From assembly GCA_964621615.1 (NCBI GenBank), contig CAZUMW010000049.1:1-31087 (forward strand): a stretch of DNA of 31,087 nt, read 5' to 3'. The stretch comes from CAZUMW01 sp964621615. GTDB taxonomy: Bacteria; Desulfobacterota; WTBG01; CAIYCZ01; CAIRTM01. This document shows, piece by piece, positions 8,693-15,404 of this stretch (position 1 is its first letter; every line of letters begins with the position of its first letter). Under the pieces are notes generated by a model. The model was not told the origin of the DNA and ran no database searches. It was given only the letters and a program-made list of their open reading frames with translations. The position numbers and the translations under genes were made by a program.

Positions 8693-9775
8693 TCAATTTT
8701 TATTGACACATCCAACCTGAACCTGCTTCACATACTGTATATAATCATCGCCATTGTGATTTATTTCGATGCATGCACCGCTCTGCTTTAGGGATTGCAA
8801 AGAAGCCTCAAGCACCTGAACAACCTGCATACCTTCAATCCCTGATGACAACGGCTTACCTCCATCATTTATACATGAAAGAAAATGCTGCGCTTCCGTT
8901 TTGAGAGGCTCAACCTGCTGGATGTAGGGGCTATACATATCTCCATAATGATATGAATAGTGAAACTCTGCAAATGTATCATAATGCGGGGGAGCCTCAA
9001 CATGCTTGTCATACACTTTAATTTTTTCCAGGGGCTCTGTATCGTCATATACTATCATTTTTTTGCTGCCGACAAATTTCATCTCTCTTACCTTCTGCGG
9101 ATCAAGCCAGCTGCTTTGGATTGATACAAACTTCCCGTTAGGAAAATTTAATATCATATTCGTCACATCCTCGATGCCGGGGTTTACATGAGCCCGCCCA
9201 TAGCAGTTTACAGAGATCGGCAATGCGCCGAGCAGATATAACACGATTGAAATATCATGCGGTGCAAGATCCCAGGCAACATTAATATCCTTCTGGAAAA
9301 GGCCAAGGTTTAGGCGTCTTGAATTGATGTACAGCAATTCACCGATTTCACCGGAAGCAAGTATCTCCTTGATCTTTCGAATCGGCGAGGAGAAAACAAA
9401 TGTATGTCCGGTCATAAGGGTCAGCTTTTTTTCATCTGCAAGCTGCACCAGCCTGCCGCACTCGGCAACTGATGATGCAAGCGGCTTTTCAACAAAGGTA
9501 TGCTTGCCCTGCAGCAGGCTCTGCTCTGCAAGCGCATAGTGAAAGTTTACCGGAGTTGCAATAACAACCGCATCAATATCCGGATCATTAAAAATATCAC
9601 CAGTGTCTGTTGTAACTTCGACATCACGATAAATACTTTTCATGTGATTAAGCCGCTCAGTGCTCTTATCACATATGCGCTTAATACAACATTCATTAAG
9701 AGAATTGAAATTTCTAATAAGGTTTGGCCCCCAATAGCCGCACCCGATAACCCCAAGAGTCACTGTAGTATCCAT
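8693..9775 (-). CDS. wbpB: Gfo/Idh-type UDP-GlcNAcA 3-dehydrogenase (WbpB-like)
   Basis: A 360-residue NAD-dependent oxidoreductase. The start is ATG 9775, with GAGGTG upstream; the in-frame GTG at 9787 lies within that ribosome site. The N-terminal Rossmann motif GVIGCGYWGPN is at 8-18, the family EKP signature at 96-98 in FVEKPLASS, and WDLAPHDISI carries the probable catalytic histidine. WbpB oxidises C3 of UDP-GlcNAc-uronic acid so that WbpE can aminate it. Many Gfo/Idh enzymes look alike, so the specificity rests on finding WbpA, WbpD and WbpE next to it. It is the first sugar-nucleotide gene after the phosphoglycosyl transferase. Confidence 0.88.
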   Translation of the reverse strand: MDTTVTLGVIGCGYWGPNLIRNFNSLNECCIKRICDKSTERLNHMKSIYRDVEVTTDTGDIFNDPDIDAVVIATPVNFHYALAEQSLLQGKHTFVEKPLASSVAECGRLVQLADEKKLTLMTGHTFVFSSPIRKIKEILASGEIGELLYINSRRLNLGLFQKDINVAWDLAPHDISIVLYLLGALPISVNCYGRAHVNPGIEDVTNMILNFPNGKFVSIQSSWLDPQKVREMKFVGSKKMIVYDDTEPLEKIKVYDKHVEAPPHYDTFAEFHYSYHYGDMYSPYIQQVEPLKTEAQHFLSCINDGGKPLSSGIEGMQVVQVLEASLQSLKQSGACIEINHNGDDYIQYVKQVQVGCVNKN

Positions 9776-9820
9776 AGATGTATGCACCTCAAATAAAAAT
9801 GATCGGTTACCTAAAATAAC

Positions 9821-9861
9821 AAAAAAAACACGCGCCGTTAGTGAAAAAGAAGCGGCTCAAT
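9821..9861 (-). terminator. Weak terminator-like hairpin upstream of wbpB
   Basis: On the minus strand a short bulged stem (GCCG-C-TT / AACGGC) is followed after about five bases by eight T residues at 9828-9821. The stem has only about six pairs, so termination would be partial at best. It lies between the glycosyl transferase stop and the wbpB start. No other signal is clear in this 139-base gap. Confidence 0.25.
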
Positions 9862-9914
9862 CTAAAATATCAATTTATGCACCTGCTGCAGGACCCGATC
9901 CGTACGCGGTGAGC

Positions 9915-10985
9915 TCACTTATCTGTTGCCTGTGCTATAATAGCCGGTATTGTCTTAACAAGTATGACGAGATCCATAAAAAATGATTTTTTTGCCGAGT
10001 AGCGTATGTCATAGCGCATCATATCGTCAAAGGTGGTTTTGTTTTTACCGCTCACCTGCCAGAGCCCGGTAAGGCCTGGCACGGCGTCGAACCTGCGCCG
10101 CTGCCACAGACGATATTCTTCAGCTTCATACGGAATACAGGGGCGCGGTCCGATGAGGCTCATCTCTCCACTAATTACATTGAAAAGCTGCGGAAGCTCA
10201 TCGAGGCCTGTTTTGCGGATTAATTTACCGAACGGGATAATACGGGGATCTTTCTCATCAAGCTTTTTCATGCTTTTCGAACTGTTCATCAGCTCCCGGT
10301 AATAGGAGTTGTGCGAGCTTTCATCCGCGTGGGTATGCATTGTCCTGAACTTCCAGCAGGTAAAAGTTTTTCCGAGATAACCGACACGCTGCTGTCTAAA
10401 AAATACCGGCCCGGGGGACACAGCTTTTATATACATGCTTATGGCCAGCATAACCGGCATCAGCATCAGCATTGCAGCAATGCCAACAATAATATCCAGA
10501 CAGCGCTTCCACAGCGGCATGCCCTTCATTTCATTTATACCGGTAGTGCGAATCAGTTTCTCATTTGCTGATGCCCATGAATGAGCATCGATATGGTCGC
10601 CTTCATGATCATTATTGCTTTGCTCCCATTTTGATGATGTCCAGTGTGACGGATATGTCAATACATTGCATGTAAATTTAAATGTCTGAGGGATAATTTC
10701 AAAACAAATGGTGTCCGCAACCTTATGCGCCCCTGCATACGAGGTGCCAGGCAATAGGACGCCGAAACGATTTTTTTCAATCCAGCCAATCTCATCATAA
10801 CAGCGAATTCTGTTTCTTATAAGGTGAGCAACTGCCTCCCAATCCAGCATTTCACGCTTCCTCTTCAACTTTGCAAACTGCAGCTCAAAAACAATCAGAG
10901 AAAATTCCTGACCGGTCCTGTCTGCACGGACGCGCTCACAGTTAAATTTTTCCGCGAATTCTTTTTTGGAATATATCATACTCAT
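9915..10985 (-). CDS. Monotopic phosphoglycosyl transferase with N-terminal degenerate GGDEF-like domain
   Basis: A 356-residue priming glycosyl transferase. ATG 10985 follows GGGGGA; the in-frame GTG at 10997 is less likely. The C-terminal half is a complete bacterial sugar transferase: a re-entrant membrane helix (about 160-187), PGPVFFRQQRVG, FTCWKFRTM, RKTGLDELPQLFNV with the catalytic Asp262-Glu263 dyad, and MSLIGPRP. It moves a sugar-1-phosphate from UDP-sugar to polyprenyl phosphate at the inner membrane. Residues 15-112 instead resemble a GGDEF fold: ERVRADRTGQEFSLIVFEL, then YDEIGWIEKNRFGVLLPGT, where EKNRF takes the place of GGDEF, then FTCNVLTYPSHW. It lacks residues needed for cyclase activity, so a regulatory or partner-binding role is inferred. 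The gene follows the PilZ protein. Confidence 0.88.
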   Translation of the reverse strand: MSMIYSKKEFAEKFNCERVRADRTGQEFSLIVFELQFAKLKRKREMLDWEAVAHLIRNRIRCYDEIGWIEKNRFGVLLPGTSYAGAHKVADTICFEIIPQTFKFTCNVLTYPSHWTSSKWEQSNNDHEGDHIDAHSWASANEKLIRTTGINEMKGMPLWKRCLDIIVGIAAMLMLMPVMLAISMYIKAVSPGPVFFRQQRVGYLGKTFTCWKFRTMHTHADESSHNSYYRELMNSSKSMKKLDEKDPRIIPFGKLIRKTGLDELPQLFNVISGEMSLIGPRPCIPYEAEEYRLWQRRRFDAVPGLTGLWQVSGKNKTTFDDMMRYDIRYSAKKSFFMDLVILVKTIPAIIAQATDK

Positions 10986-11010
10986 AGCATCCCCCACTAC
11001 AACTCAACAA

Positions 11011-11039
11011 TAGGAAAGGTATGTTCCTACTACATACCT
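11011..11039 (-). promoter_or_regulatory. Overlapping alternative hairpins before the glycosyl transferase
   Basis: An 8-base perfect inverted repeat (AGGTATGT 11017-11024 and ACATACCT 11032-11039) overlaps a second one (AGGAA 11012-11016 with TTCCT 11024-11028), so the two stems cannot form together. They lie in the 74-base leader between the PilZ stop and the transferase start. This could be an RNA switch or simply a chance palindrome. Confidence 0.3.
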
Positions 11040-11059
11040 GCGGTTATACTGATGTGTTA

Positions 11060-11428
11060 TTAAACTTTTGTATAATTATTAAGAAAAGATCTGATCTGCT
11101 CAGCCTTTGCTGCATCACATTCGCTGAACTGCACCCCGCATCTTTTTGTTTTAAACCGCCTGAGAAACGATGTTTCAACCGGTCGGTCATACACCACCGT
11201 GCACGGTATATTATGGACATGAAACATATTTCCCAGTACAAAAATATCAATGGCCCGTTTTTGTGAAATATTTTCTACCTCCTGCTCAGTTATATATTCA
11301 AAAGCAAGTCCGCCTTCGCTGATATCAACCAGGCTGCCGACCGTTATATGCTCCTGCTCCCTGGCAAATGCAGCAAAAGAGTTTTCGTTCGCTCTTAGCC
11401 GCTCATATCTTCTCTGCTCTGCTGTCAT
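11060..11428 (-). CDS. PilZ-domain protein (probable c-di-GMP receptor)
   Basis: A 122-residue single-domain protein. The N-terminal QRRYER holds an RxxxR motif (Arg6-Arg10), and VDISEGGLAF supplies DxSxxG. Together these are the two cyclic di-GMP contacts of PilZ domains. The remaining strands (FHVHNIPCTVVYDR, RRCGVQFSE-like) fit the PilZ barrel and its closing FSEC segment. Such proteins bind c-di-GMP and change the activity of a partner, often in polysaccharide synthesis, as in alginate and cellulose systems. It sits 34 bases after the Wzz-kinase gene and just before the transferase with a GGDEF-like domain, so either may be the partner. AAGGA lies about 10 bases before the ATG. Confidence 0.88.
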   Translation of the reverse strand: MTAEQRRYERLRANENSFAAFAREQEHITVGSLVDISEGGLAFEYITEQEVENISQKRAIDIFVLGNMFHVHNIPCTVVYDRPVETSFLRRFKTKRCGVQFSECDAAKAEQIRSFLNNYTKV

Positions 11429-11462
11429 CTTTTATGTTTCCTTTTTCTTCGAGCGCTTATGC

Positions 11463-13796
11463 CTAGAGCGTTTTATAAAGCCAATCGGGAATATAATAGC
11501 GGCGCTTGTTAAGTATAATCCCTTTAATAGTTACGTTTGCACTGTTCATCGATTCAATAGCTGTCGTAATAACTTCTGAACGCTCACGCTCCGACTCCAC
11601 CACAACAATTACTTCATCAGCAAGGCGGGCAATTGTGGTAACTGACGGATCATCAAGAATCGCAGGCAAATCCATTACCACAAAATCATATTCCTTCTTC
11701 CAGAAATCCTGAATATCCTCTATCTGGTTCGATTCTGCTTTTCCGTTAGCATAGTGCATAATATGCATTTCATCATAGCCGTGTTCTGCTCTCTGACTCG
11801 TGCCATCGCAACCGTCCGGAGAAGCTTTGCGCAGCGCAAGCATGTTCCCCAGATTCGGAAACGGCATGATAGCGCTTGAATGTTTATCAAACTTGAGCAG
11901 CTTCATATCCGCAAGCAGTATCCTTCCCTTTCCTACCCGTGCAAGGTTAACTGCCAGGTTGGTTGCAACTGTGCTTGCTCCTTCTCCTGAGCGGCAGCTG
12001 GTCACTCCAATTACATGAGGTATATCCTGATATTTTTGCCCTGAAAAAAGAAGCCGGTGCAGCAGGGTCTCAAAGTACGATCTCGTTTCTTCACTGATAT
12101 CCCCATTGCCAGAAGCATAGCCCGCCTGTACGGGTTTTTTTTCAGGGAGTGTAATGAGGTTTTTCAGGCGTGAAATATCAGGGATAAGGCCGTTTTTATT
12201 ATTGAAATGTGGCACTGACACAAGGTAGGTTGATCCGAGCGTCTTTTTAACTTCTTCAGGACGCTTGACCGTGTGATCAAGGGTCTCGAAGAAAAAAGAC
12301 AGAGCTATCCCGCCAACTAAACCGCCGATTATCCCCAGAGGAAGCGCAAGCCGTGCTTTTGATGCATCGGGCCTGAGCGGGGACGTCGGTTCCTGTGATA
12401 TGCTGATGTTTGAAATTTCATTTCGTTTAAGCGCCTGATCGATGCGGGCCTGCTCGAGGCTTTCAGCGTATTTTTTAAAATTAGATTCCTCTATTTCACG
12501 CTTTCGTTCAAGCTGAGCAAGCACCACGGCTTTATCATTTTGTTTTCTGGCCTTCTTTTGTATATCTGTCAATCTCACCCTCAAAACACGAAGCCGCGCT
12601 TCAAGAGCCTCTATGTTCGCCTCCTCATCGGCTAACTGCCCGGTAAGCCGCTCCCTGAGCGGCCCTGAAAGATATACCGACCGACTGCTTTCACCACCAC
12701 CTGAAGAGGAATTTATTGCCGCGAGTTTTTCAACCTCCTGTATCTGTCGCCGTATTTCCTGGACCGGAACACTTTGCTCGGTAAAAGTGGAAAGCAACCG
12801 CTGCTCCTCAAGCCGTAGCTCATATAATCGGCTGTAGACCTCCTCAGGCACGGATACCGGCGGTGTGTCAATTGACTCTTCCGCATCTGCTACAGGTATT
12901 GTCGACAAACGGGTCTGCAGGTATGCAAGTTTTGCTTTGGATGCTGCAAGGGCGGATTCGGTATCGCTAATATGCTCCTCAATCGTCAGCAGATACGACG
13001 AATTGCCTGACTCTTCTTCCTCAACGTTCCCTGATAATAGAAAACCATACTCTTTTTTAATATCACGGATTTTTTCTTCAGTCTGCTTCAGTTCCTGATT
13101 CAATGAGTCGGTCTGAAGTAACAGAAACTCATATGACGATTGTGTAAAATGCAAATCTTGGCGCCTGGTTAAAAAGCATGATATGAAATTTTCCAATATT
13201 TTCTTGGCAATAACAGGTTCCTGCCAGGTAAACGAGACAGAAAGTACGCTGGTCCCCCTGACTTGTCGCGCATCCAGATTTTCCAGCAAACACCCTGCAA
13301 AATAGGCATGAAGGTTTTTCTCAATGGTTTCGGGTTTTTTTATTTCAACCGGCAACCGTAATATTTTTTTTAAATTATTTTTTATTTTATTTTTTAGCTG
13401 CTTATGTGGGTTTCTCACAATTTCAGGATCTGCTCCCTGTGAGATGATTAATTGATCGATACCGATTTTATTAACAACATTTTTTGCGATCTCAATATTT
13501 TTCAGTATCTCGATTTCTGTATTAATCTCCTCAGACCGTGGTGCCGGATTCCTGAGCGGTTCCCCGGGGGCAGCTAAGCGGTCTACTGCAACACTTTCAC
13601 GCCCCACCCGAACGAGCAGTTTCGCTTCAGATGTATAGCTCTTCTGAACCATCAGAAACAAAAACGCACCCAAGGCGGCAAATATCCCGCAAGCCGTCAG
13701 CAGGACAATGCATTTCTTATGACGGAACACCACAAAGTAAATGTCACGCAGGGAAAACGATGACTGCTCCTCTTCTTCTATATATGGTTCAGGCAT
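11463..13796 (-). CDS. Wzz-type chain-length protein fused to a degenerate BY-kinase domain
   Basis: A 777-residue inner-membrane protein. ATG 13796 with AAAGGGAA upstream is preferred to a TTG at 13892 that overlaps wza and lacks a ribosome site. Order: cytoplasmic N-terminus, TM1 (about 30-50), the periplasmic Wzz domain with long coiled coils (about 230-460), a Pro-rich motif TSPLRPDASKARLALPLG leading into TM2 near 485-505, and a cytoplasmic kinase-like domain (about 590-777). In that domain the P-loop reads SCRSGEGAST, with Ala where the nucleotide-binding Lys is expected. The A' motif is also poor (ILLADMKLLKF), while the B motif (FVVMDLPA) is kept. The C-terminus has only three tyrosines (RRYYIPDWLYKTL). 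ATP hydrolysis is doubtful; an intact CpsD-like ATPase is encoded separately at 20789-21418. Confidence 0.9.
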   Translation of the reverse strand: MPEPYIEEEEQSSFSLRDIYFVVFRHKKCIVLLTACGIFAALGAFLFLMVQKSYTSEAKLLVRVGRESVAVDRLAAPGEPLRNPAPRSEEINTEIEILKNIEIAKNVVNKIGIDQLIISQGADPEIVRNPHKQLKNKIKNNLKKILRLPVEIKKPETIEKNLHAYFAGCLLENLDARQVRGTSVLSVSFTWQEPVIAKKILENFISCFLTRRQDLHFTQSSYEFLLLQTDSLNQELKQTEEKIRDIKKEYGFLLSGNVEEEESGNSSYLLTIEEHISDTESALAASKAKLAYLQTRLSTIPVADAEESIDTPPVSVPEEVYSRLYELRLEEQRLLSTFTEQSVPVQEIRRQIQEVEKLAAINSSSGGGESSRSVYLSGPLRERLTGQLADEEANIEALEARLRVLRVRLTDIQKKARKQNDKAVVLAQLERKREIEESNFKKYAESLEQARIDQALKRNEISNISISQEPTSPLRPDASKARLALPLGIIGGLVGGIALSFFFETLDHTVKRPEEVKKTLGSTYLVSVPHFNNKNGLIPDISRLKNLITLPEKKPVQAGYASGNGDISEETRSYFETLLHRLLFSGQKYQDIPHVIGVTSCRSGEGASTVATNLAVNLARVGKGRILLADMKLLKFDKHSSAIMPFPNLGNMLALRKASPDGCDGTSQRAEHGYDEMHIMHYANGKAESNQIEDIQDFWKKEYDFVVMDLPAILDDPSVTTIARLADEVIVVVESERERSEVITTAIESMNSANVTIKGIILNKRRYYIPDWLYKTL

Positions 13797-13851
13797 TGCG
13801 TTCCCTTTATGTTTTAATGAATCATCAACCACGTTTACACAACCTTTGGTA

Positions 13852-14571
13852 TCAATCAGATTCGGTATCGTAGCCGAAAGATGTGCGGCCAAGCGTACGG
13901 CTGAACGTCAGACCAATATCAGGCACCATTTTATTTGAATACTGTTCCATGAACTGATTGAGCTTGGTAATGGTTGTGCGCGGCACATAAACAATATCAC
14001 GCGGCTGGAGCAAAAACGTATCGGCCTGATTACCTTTTAATGAATTTTTAAGGTTTATTGCATACCCTTTTCTTGTTCCATCCTGATGGCGAATAACAAC
14101 TACATTTTTTGTTTTCGCTTTTTCCAAATCGAAGCCTCCGGCAGACATAATCGCCTCAAGCACACTTAGCTGGTTGTCCAGAGGAATAATACCGGGTTCA
14201 AGCACCTGTCCGCCGACGTACACCTTCTGCTCGTTAAAGGACCGGATAATGACGGTGAGCTCCGGGTGCTTCAGATGTGATGAAAACAGCGTCTGAAGCT
14301 CGGAGCGCAGCTCGGCAGGTGTTTTGCCGGCCGCCATAACCTCGCCGACAAACTGAAGCGAAATCCTGCCGTCGGGTCGGATTTTCTGCAGTTCATTAAA
14401 CTGCTCAGCATAGGCGAATTTCACTTCCACCTCATCGCCGGGTCCGAGGGTGACCTTCACCGGCCCGGGCGGCCGCATCACGTCCTCGGGAACCGGCGGC
14501 AGCCCCCCGCACGCGGCGAAACACATGCATATAATCAAGCTGGCACAGCAGGCAGCGGCTGTCTTTCTCAT
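13852..14571 (-). CDS. Wza-type outer-membrane polysaccharide export lipoprotein
   Basis: A 239-residue lipoprotein. A basic N-terminus (MRKTAAACC), a hydrophobic core and the lipobox FAAC place the lipidated Cys at residue 21. Next comes the polysaccharide export domain (LGPGDEVEVKFAYAEQFNE, then IRPDGRISLQFVGEV), and then an SLBB-type domain (VYVGGQVLEPGIIPL, MSAGGF, LLQPRDIVYVP). The family forms the outer-membrane channel and periplasmic collar for capsule or EPS export and works with Wzz-type partners. The Wzz-kinase gene follows 55 bases downstream. The protein is shorter than E. coli Wza, with one SLBB unit and no long C-terminal helix, as is common in EPS systems. AGGGGA precedes the ATG by about 9 bases. 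Confidence 0.93.
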   Translation of the reverse strand: MRKTAAACCASLIICMCFAACGGLPPVPEDVMRPPGPVKVTLGPGDEVEVKFAYAEQFNELQKIRPDGRISLQFVGEVMAAGKTPAELRSELQTLFSSHLKHPELTVIIRSFNEQKVYVGGQVLEPGIIPLDNQLSVLEAIMSAGGFDLEKAKTKNVVVIRHQDGTRKGYAINLKNSLKGNQADTFLLQPRDIVYVPRTTITKLNQFMEQYSNKMVPDIGLTFSRTLGRTSFGYDTESD

Positions 14572-14678
14572 GCTGCATCCCCTTATGTATAAAAATAAAT
14601 TGTTTGTTTTATTGCTGACAAATAATTAATAAACGGCTAACGCGACGGCTGCGAGGCAGGTATACACAATTCCTTCTG

Positions 14679-15047
14679 TCAGCCGCTTGCTACAATCGCC
14701 CCCTGCAACCCCGTTTTTGCTTTTTCAAACCGCTGCAGCAGCGTTGCCAGCAGCGATGTTGCATTTGATCCGTCATGCGGGTATGAAACAACCGCAAACC
14801 GAAGGTTCTGGCCGTTCAGCCCGGATCTGAAGCGCTCTACCGCTTTCAGCGATCCGTTTATATCGGTTTCGCTCATCAGAACCCCGATTGCATCCTTGAA
14901 CATGAATGATTCATCAGAATTTCTCGTGAGGTGCCGTATATGCTCACAGGTTTTCATCTCATCGCAAATAATCATAACGACACTCATAAAGCGTAAATAG
15001 CGTTCAGAACAGCGCAGCTCATAATCAAGAAGTTCCTTAAGTCTCAT
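14679..15047 (-). CDS. Small degenerate GGDEF-like protein, first gene of the EPS operon
   Basis: A 122-residue protein with no signal peptide. Its pattern parallels the N-terminal domain of the transferase at 9915-10985: LLDYELRCSERYLRFMSVVMI matches the first helix and strand, and AIGVLMSETDINGSLKAVERF matches the strand-helix after the GGDEF position. LRFAVVSYPHDGSNATSLL matches the last strand and helix of a GGDEF fold. The GGDEF loop is replaced by residues around MFKDAI, so cyclase activity is not expected. It is the first gene after the sigma-54 promoter and 107 bases before wza. A regulatory or docking role is inferred. The fold assignment is from sequence pattern only. Confidence 0.65.
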   Translation of the reverse strand: MRLKELLDYELRCSERYLRFMSVVMIICDEMKTCEHIRHLTRNSDESFMFKDAIGVLMSETDINGSLKAVERFRSGLNGQNLRFAVVSYPHDGSNATSLLATLLQRFEKAKTGLQGAIVASG

Positions 15048-15135
15048 TAATGCATTCCGCGTTCTATCAAGTTAATAACGGGGCTGACGATACGTCACAG
15101 CCAGCATTTCAGGAAAAATTGAATAACCCATTAAG

Positions 15136-15151
15136 AGCAAATGGTGTGCCG
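15136..15151 (-). promoter_or_regulatory. Sigma-54 (-24/-12) promoter
   Basis: On the minus strand the sequence CGGCAC-N5-TTGCT matches the sigma-54 consensus TGGCAC-N5-TTGCW at all but the first position. The GG (15150-15149) and GC (15138-15137) have the required spacing. Transcription should begin near 15125, about 78 bases before the ATG at 15047. The neighbouring gene upstream encodes a sigma-54 activator. Confidence 0.75.
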
Positions 15152-15256
15152 ATATGATTTTTACGCCACCAATTAATGAATTAATAACACATGCCCAATT
15201 TAATTTATCGTTTTTTTACATTATAAAACGGCCGTAATTGCGTTAACTTTCTTTTA

Positions 15257-15274
15257 TATGCACTTATTATGCAC
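15257..15274. repeat. Direct repeat TATGCAC at 11-base spacing
   Basis: TATGCAC occurs at 15257-15263 and again at 15268-15274, one helical turn apart. Such spacing favours a protein dimer binding one face of the DNA. It lies about 130-150 bases upstream of the predicted start of transcription. The protein that would bind is unknown. Confidence 0.35.
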
Positions 15275-15301
15275 GCATAACATGGGCCCGGTCTGCGGAG
15301 G

Positions 15302-15350
15302 GTGAACACCAAAAGTGCTCATGTAGATACATGTGAGTAATGTTGTTCAC
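15302..15350. promoter_or_regulatory. Imperfect palindrome sharing GTGAAC half-sites
   Basis: GTGAACA at 15302-15308 and its complement ending at 15350 bracket a central palindrome CATGTA-GA-TACATG (15320-15333). About 17 of 24 positions match between arms. Its right end, GTTCAC (15345-15350), is also the left end of the perfect palindrome beside it, so both look built from one half-site. Confidence 0.45.
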
Positions 15351-15385
15351 CAAAAAGTGCTCATTTTGAGCACTTTTTGGTGAAC
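15345..15385. promoter_or_regulatory. Perfect 19-base palindrome, probable activator binding site
   Basis: Arms 15345-15363 and 15367-15385 are exact reverse complements around a TTT centre. Each contains GTTCAC, an A5 run and GTGCTCA. A fourth GTGCTCA (15401-15407) runs into the regulator's stop codon. No T run follows on either strand, so a terminator is less likely than a protein-binding site. The centre is about 240 bases upstream of the predicted transcription start. Confidence 0.6.
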
Positions 15386-15404
15386 ACGCATACGGAAAAG
15401 GTGC

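Larger units (their letters stand above)
15048..15404. other. 357-base control region of the EPS operon
   Basis: This gene-free stretch lies between the sigma-54 regulator's stop and the first operon gene. From right to left it contains a cluster of palindromes with GTGCTCA and GTGAAC half-sites (15301-15407), a TATGCAC direct repeat (15257-15274), an AT-rich stretch (15151-15260) suited to DNA bending, and a -24/-12 promoter (15136-15151). The leader to the first ATG would be about 78 bases. The order matches an enhancer, bend and promoter arrangement for sigma-54 transcription. Confidence 0.7.

Noticed and set aside
13797..13892. Extended N-terminus of the Wzz-kinase from TTG 13892
   Set aside because: It overlaps wza by 41 bases, uses a TTG without a ribosome site, and adds a sequence unlike the family. 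ATG 13796 has AAAGGGAA upstream.
14679..15047. Active diguanylate cyclase
   Set aside because: The GGDEF signature and its surrounding metal and nucleotide residues are missing, and the protein is too short for a full cyclase domain.
15345..15385. Perfect palindrome as a rho-independent terminator for the sigma-54 regulator gene
   Set aside because: The stem is AT-rich in the middle and no T run follows on either strand. Related half-sites nearby fit a protein-binding array better.
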